A DNA stretch of 7,112 nt, taken from positions 1 to 7,112 of the forward strand of contig JAFAQO010000073.1 in assembly GCA_019246375.1 (NCBI GenBank). The letters run 5' to 3'. A model generated the notes under the pieces. The model was not told where the DNA came from. It made no database searches and saw nothing but the letters and a program-made list of their open reading frames with translations. Of this stretch, positions 7,044 through 7,112 are shown piece by piece. The DNA is from Mycobacterium sp. (GTDB taxonomy: Bacteria > Actinomycetota > Actinomycetes > Mycobacteriales > Mycobacteriaceae). The stretch's first letter is position 1. Each line of letters opens with the position of its first letter. Both the position numbers and the translations under genes were made by a program.

Positions 7044-7112
7044 GACGAATGAGCTGCTGCGTACCCCCACCCACAACGGGCACCTGCTGGTAGGCGCACT
7101 CAAGCGCCACCG
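7042..7112 (+). CDS. fadD8: Fatty-acid-CoA ligase FadD8, N-terminal fragment (gene continues past window)
   Basis: Only 23 full codons are in the window, encoding MTNELLRTPTHNGHLLVGAL followed by KRH. This matches the N-terminus I recall for M. tuberculosis FadD8 (Rv0551c), which has the same HLLVGALKRH stretch and the same divergent position next to the men genes. FadD enzymes activate fatty acids with ATP to acyl-AMP and then acyl-CoA; none of the catalytic motifs are inside the window, so function rests on the N-terminal match and location. The start at 7042 has a strong GAGGAGGAG site. The ATG at 6991 is in the same frame with no stop between, so a 17-residue charged extension (MSRAGDDAERSDEEERR) is possible if a leaderless transcript is used. 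Confidence 0.75.
   Translation, partial: MTNELLRTPTHNGHLLVGALKRH

Noticed and set aside
1..7112. A new defence, CRISPR, phage or mobile-element system
   Set aside because: Nearly every base belongs to a recognised housekeeping gene; no repeat arrays, integrase, transposase, toxin or tRNA-like structure is visible.

Overview
The window is a chromosomal segment from a high-GC actinobacterium, almost certainly a slow-growing Mycobacterium. The proteins match, from memory, the Mycobacterium tuberculosis H37Rv block Rv0551c-Rv0558 in both identity and order, read here in reverse: menG, mgtA (pimB), an Rv0556-type membrane protein, menD, bpoC and menC on the minus strand, then the start of fadD8 on the plus strand. 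I cannot name the species.

Layout along the plus strand: (1) 1-612 (-), menG, cut by the left edge; (2) 631-1758 (-), the GT4 mannosyltransferase mgtA; (3) 1759-1849, a short gap with no supported signal; (4) 1850-2401 (-), a two-TM DUF3592-like protein whose start overlaps the menD stop; (5) 2398-4062 (-), menD; (6) 4082-4870 (-), bpoC; (7) 4913-6003 (-), a damaged F420-dependent oxidoreductase gene of the phthiodiolone ketoreductase (Rv2951c) type, lacking its 5' end and carrying one frameshift near 5417; (8) 5958-6917 (-), menC; (9) 6918-7041, a divergent intergenic region with a MIRU-like element and a possible leaderless promoter; (10) 7042 onward (+), the first 23 codons of fadD8.

Transcription of the minus-strand genes probably runs menC > (remnant) > bpoC > menD > Rv0556-like > mgtA > menG, with gaps of 91 nt or less. 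The main theme is menaquinone synthesis: MenD makes SEPHCHC from isochorismate, an alpha/beta hydrolase such as BpoC may make SHCHC, MenC forms o-succinylbenzoate, and MenG methylates demethylmenaquinone at the end. MgtA (mannosylation of a glycolipid) and the membrane protein share the operon without a known menaquinone role.

The differences from the M. tuberculosis arrangement are the ketoreductase remnant wedged between menC and bpoC, the apparent absence of an Rv0552 homologue between menC and fadD8, and the repeat-like sequence fused in frame to the fadD8 start. I found no phage, CRISPR, IS element, tRNA or rRNA, and no convincing new multi-gene system.
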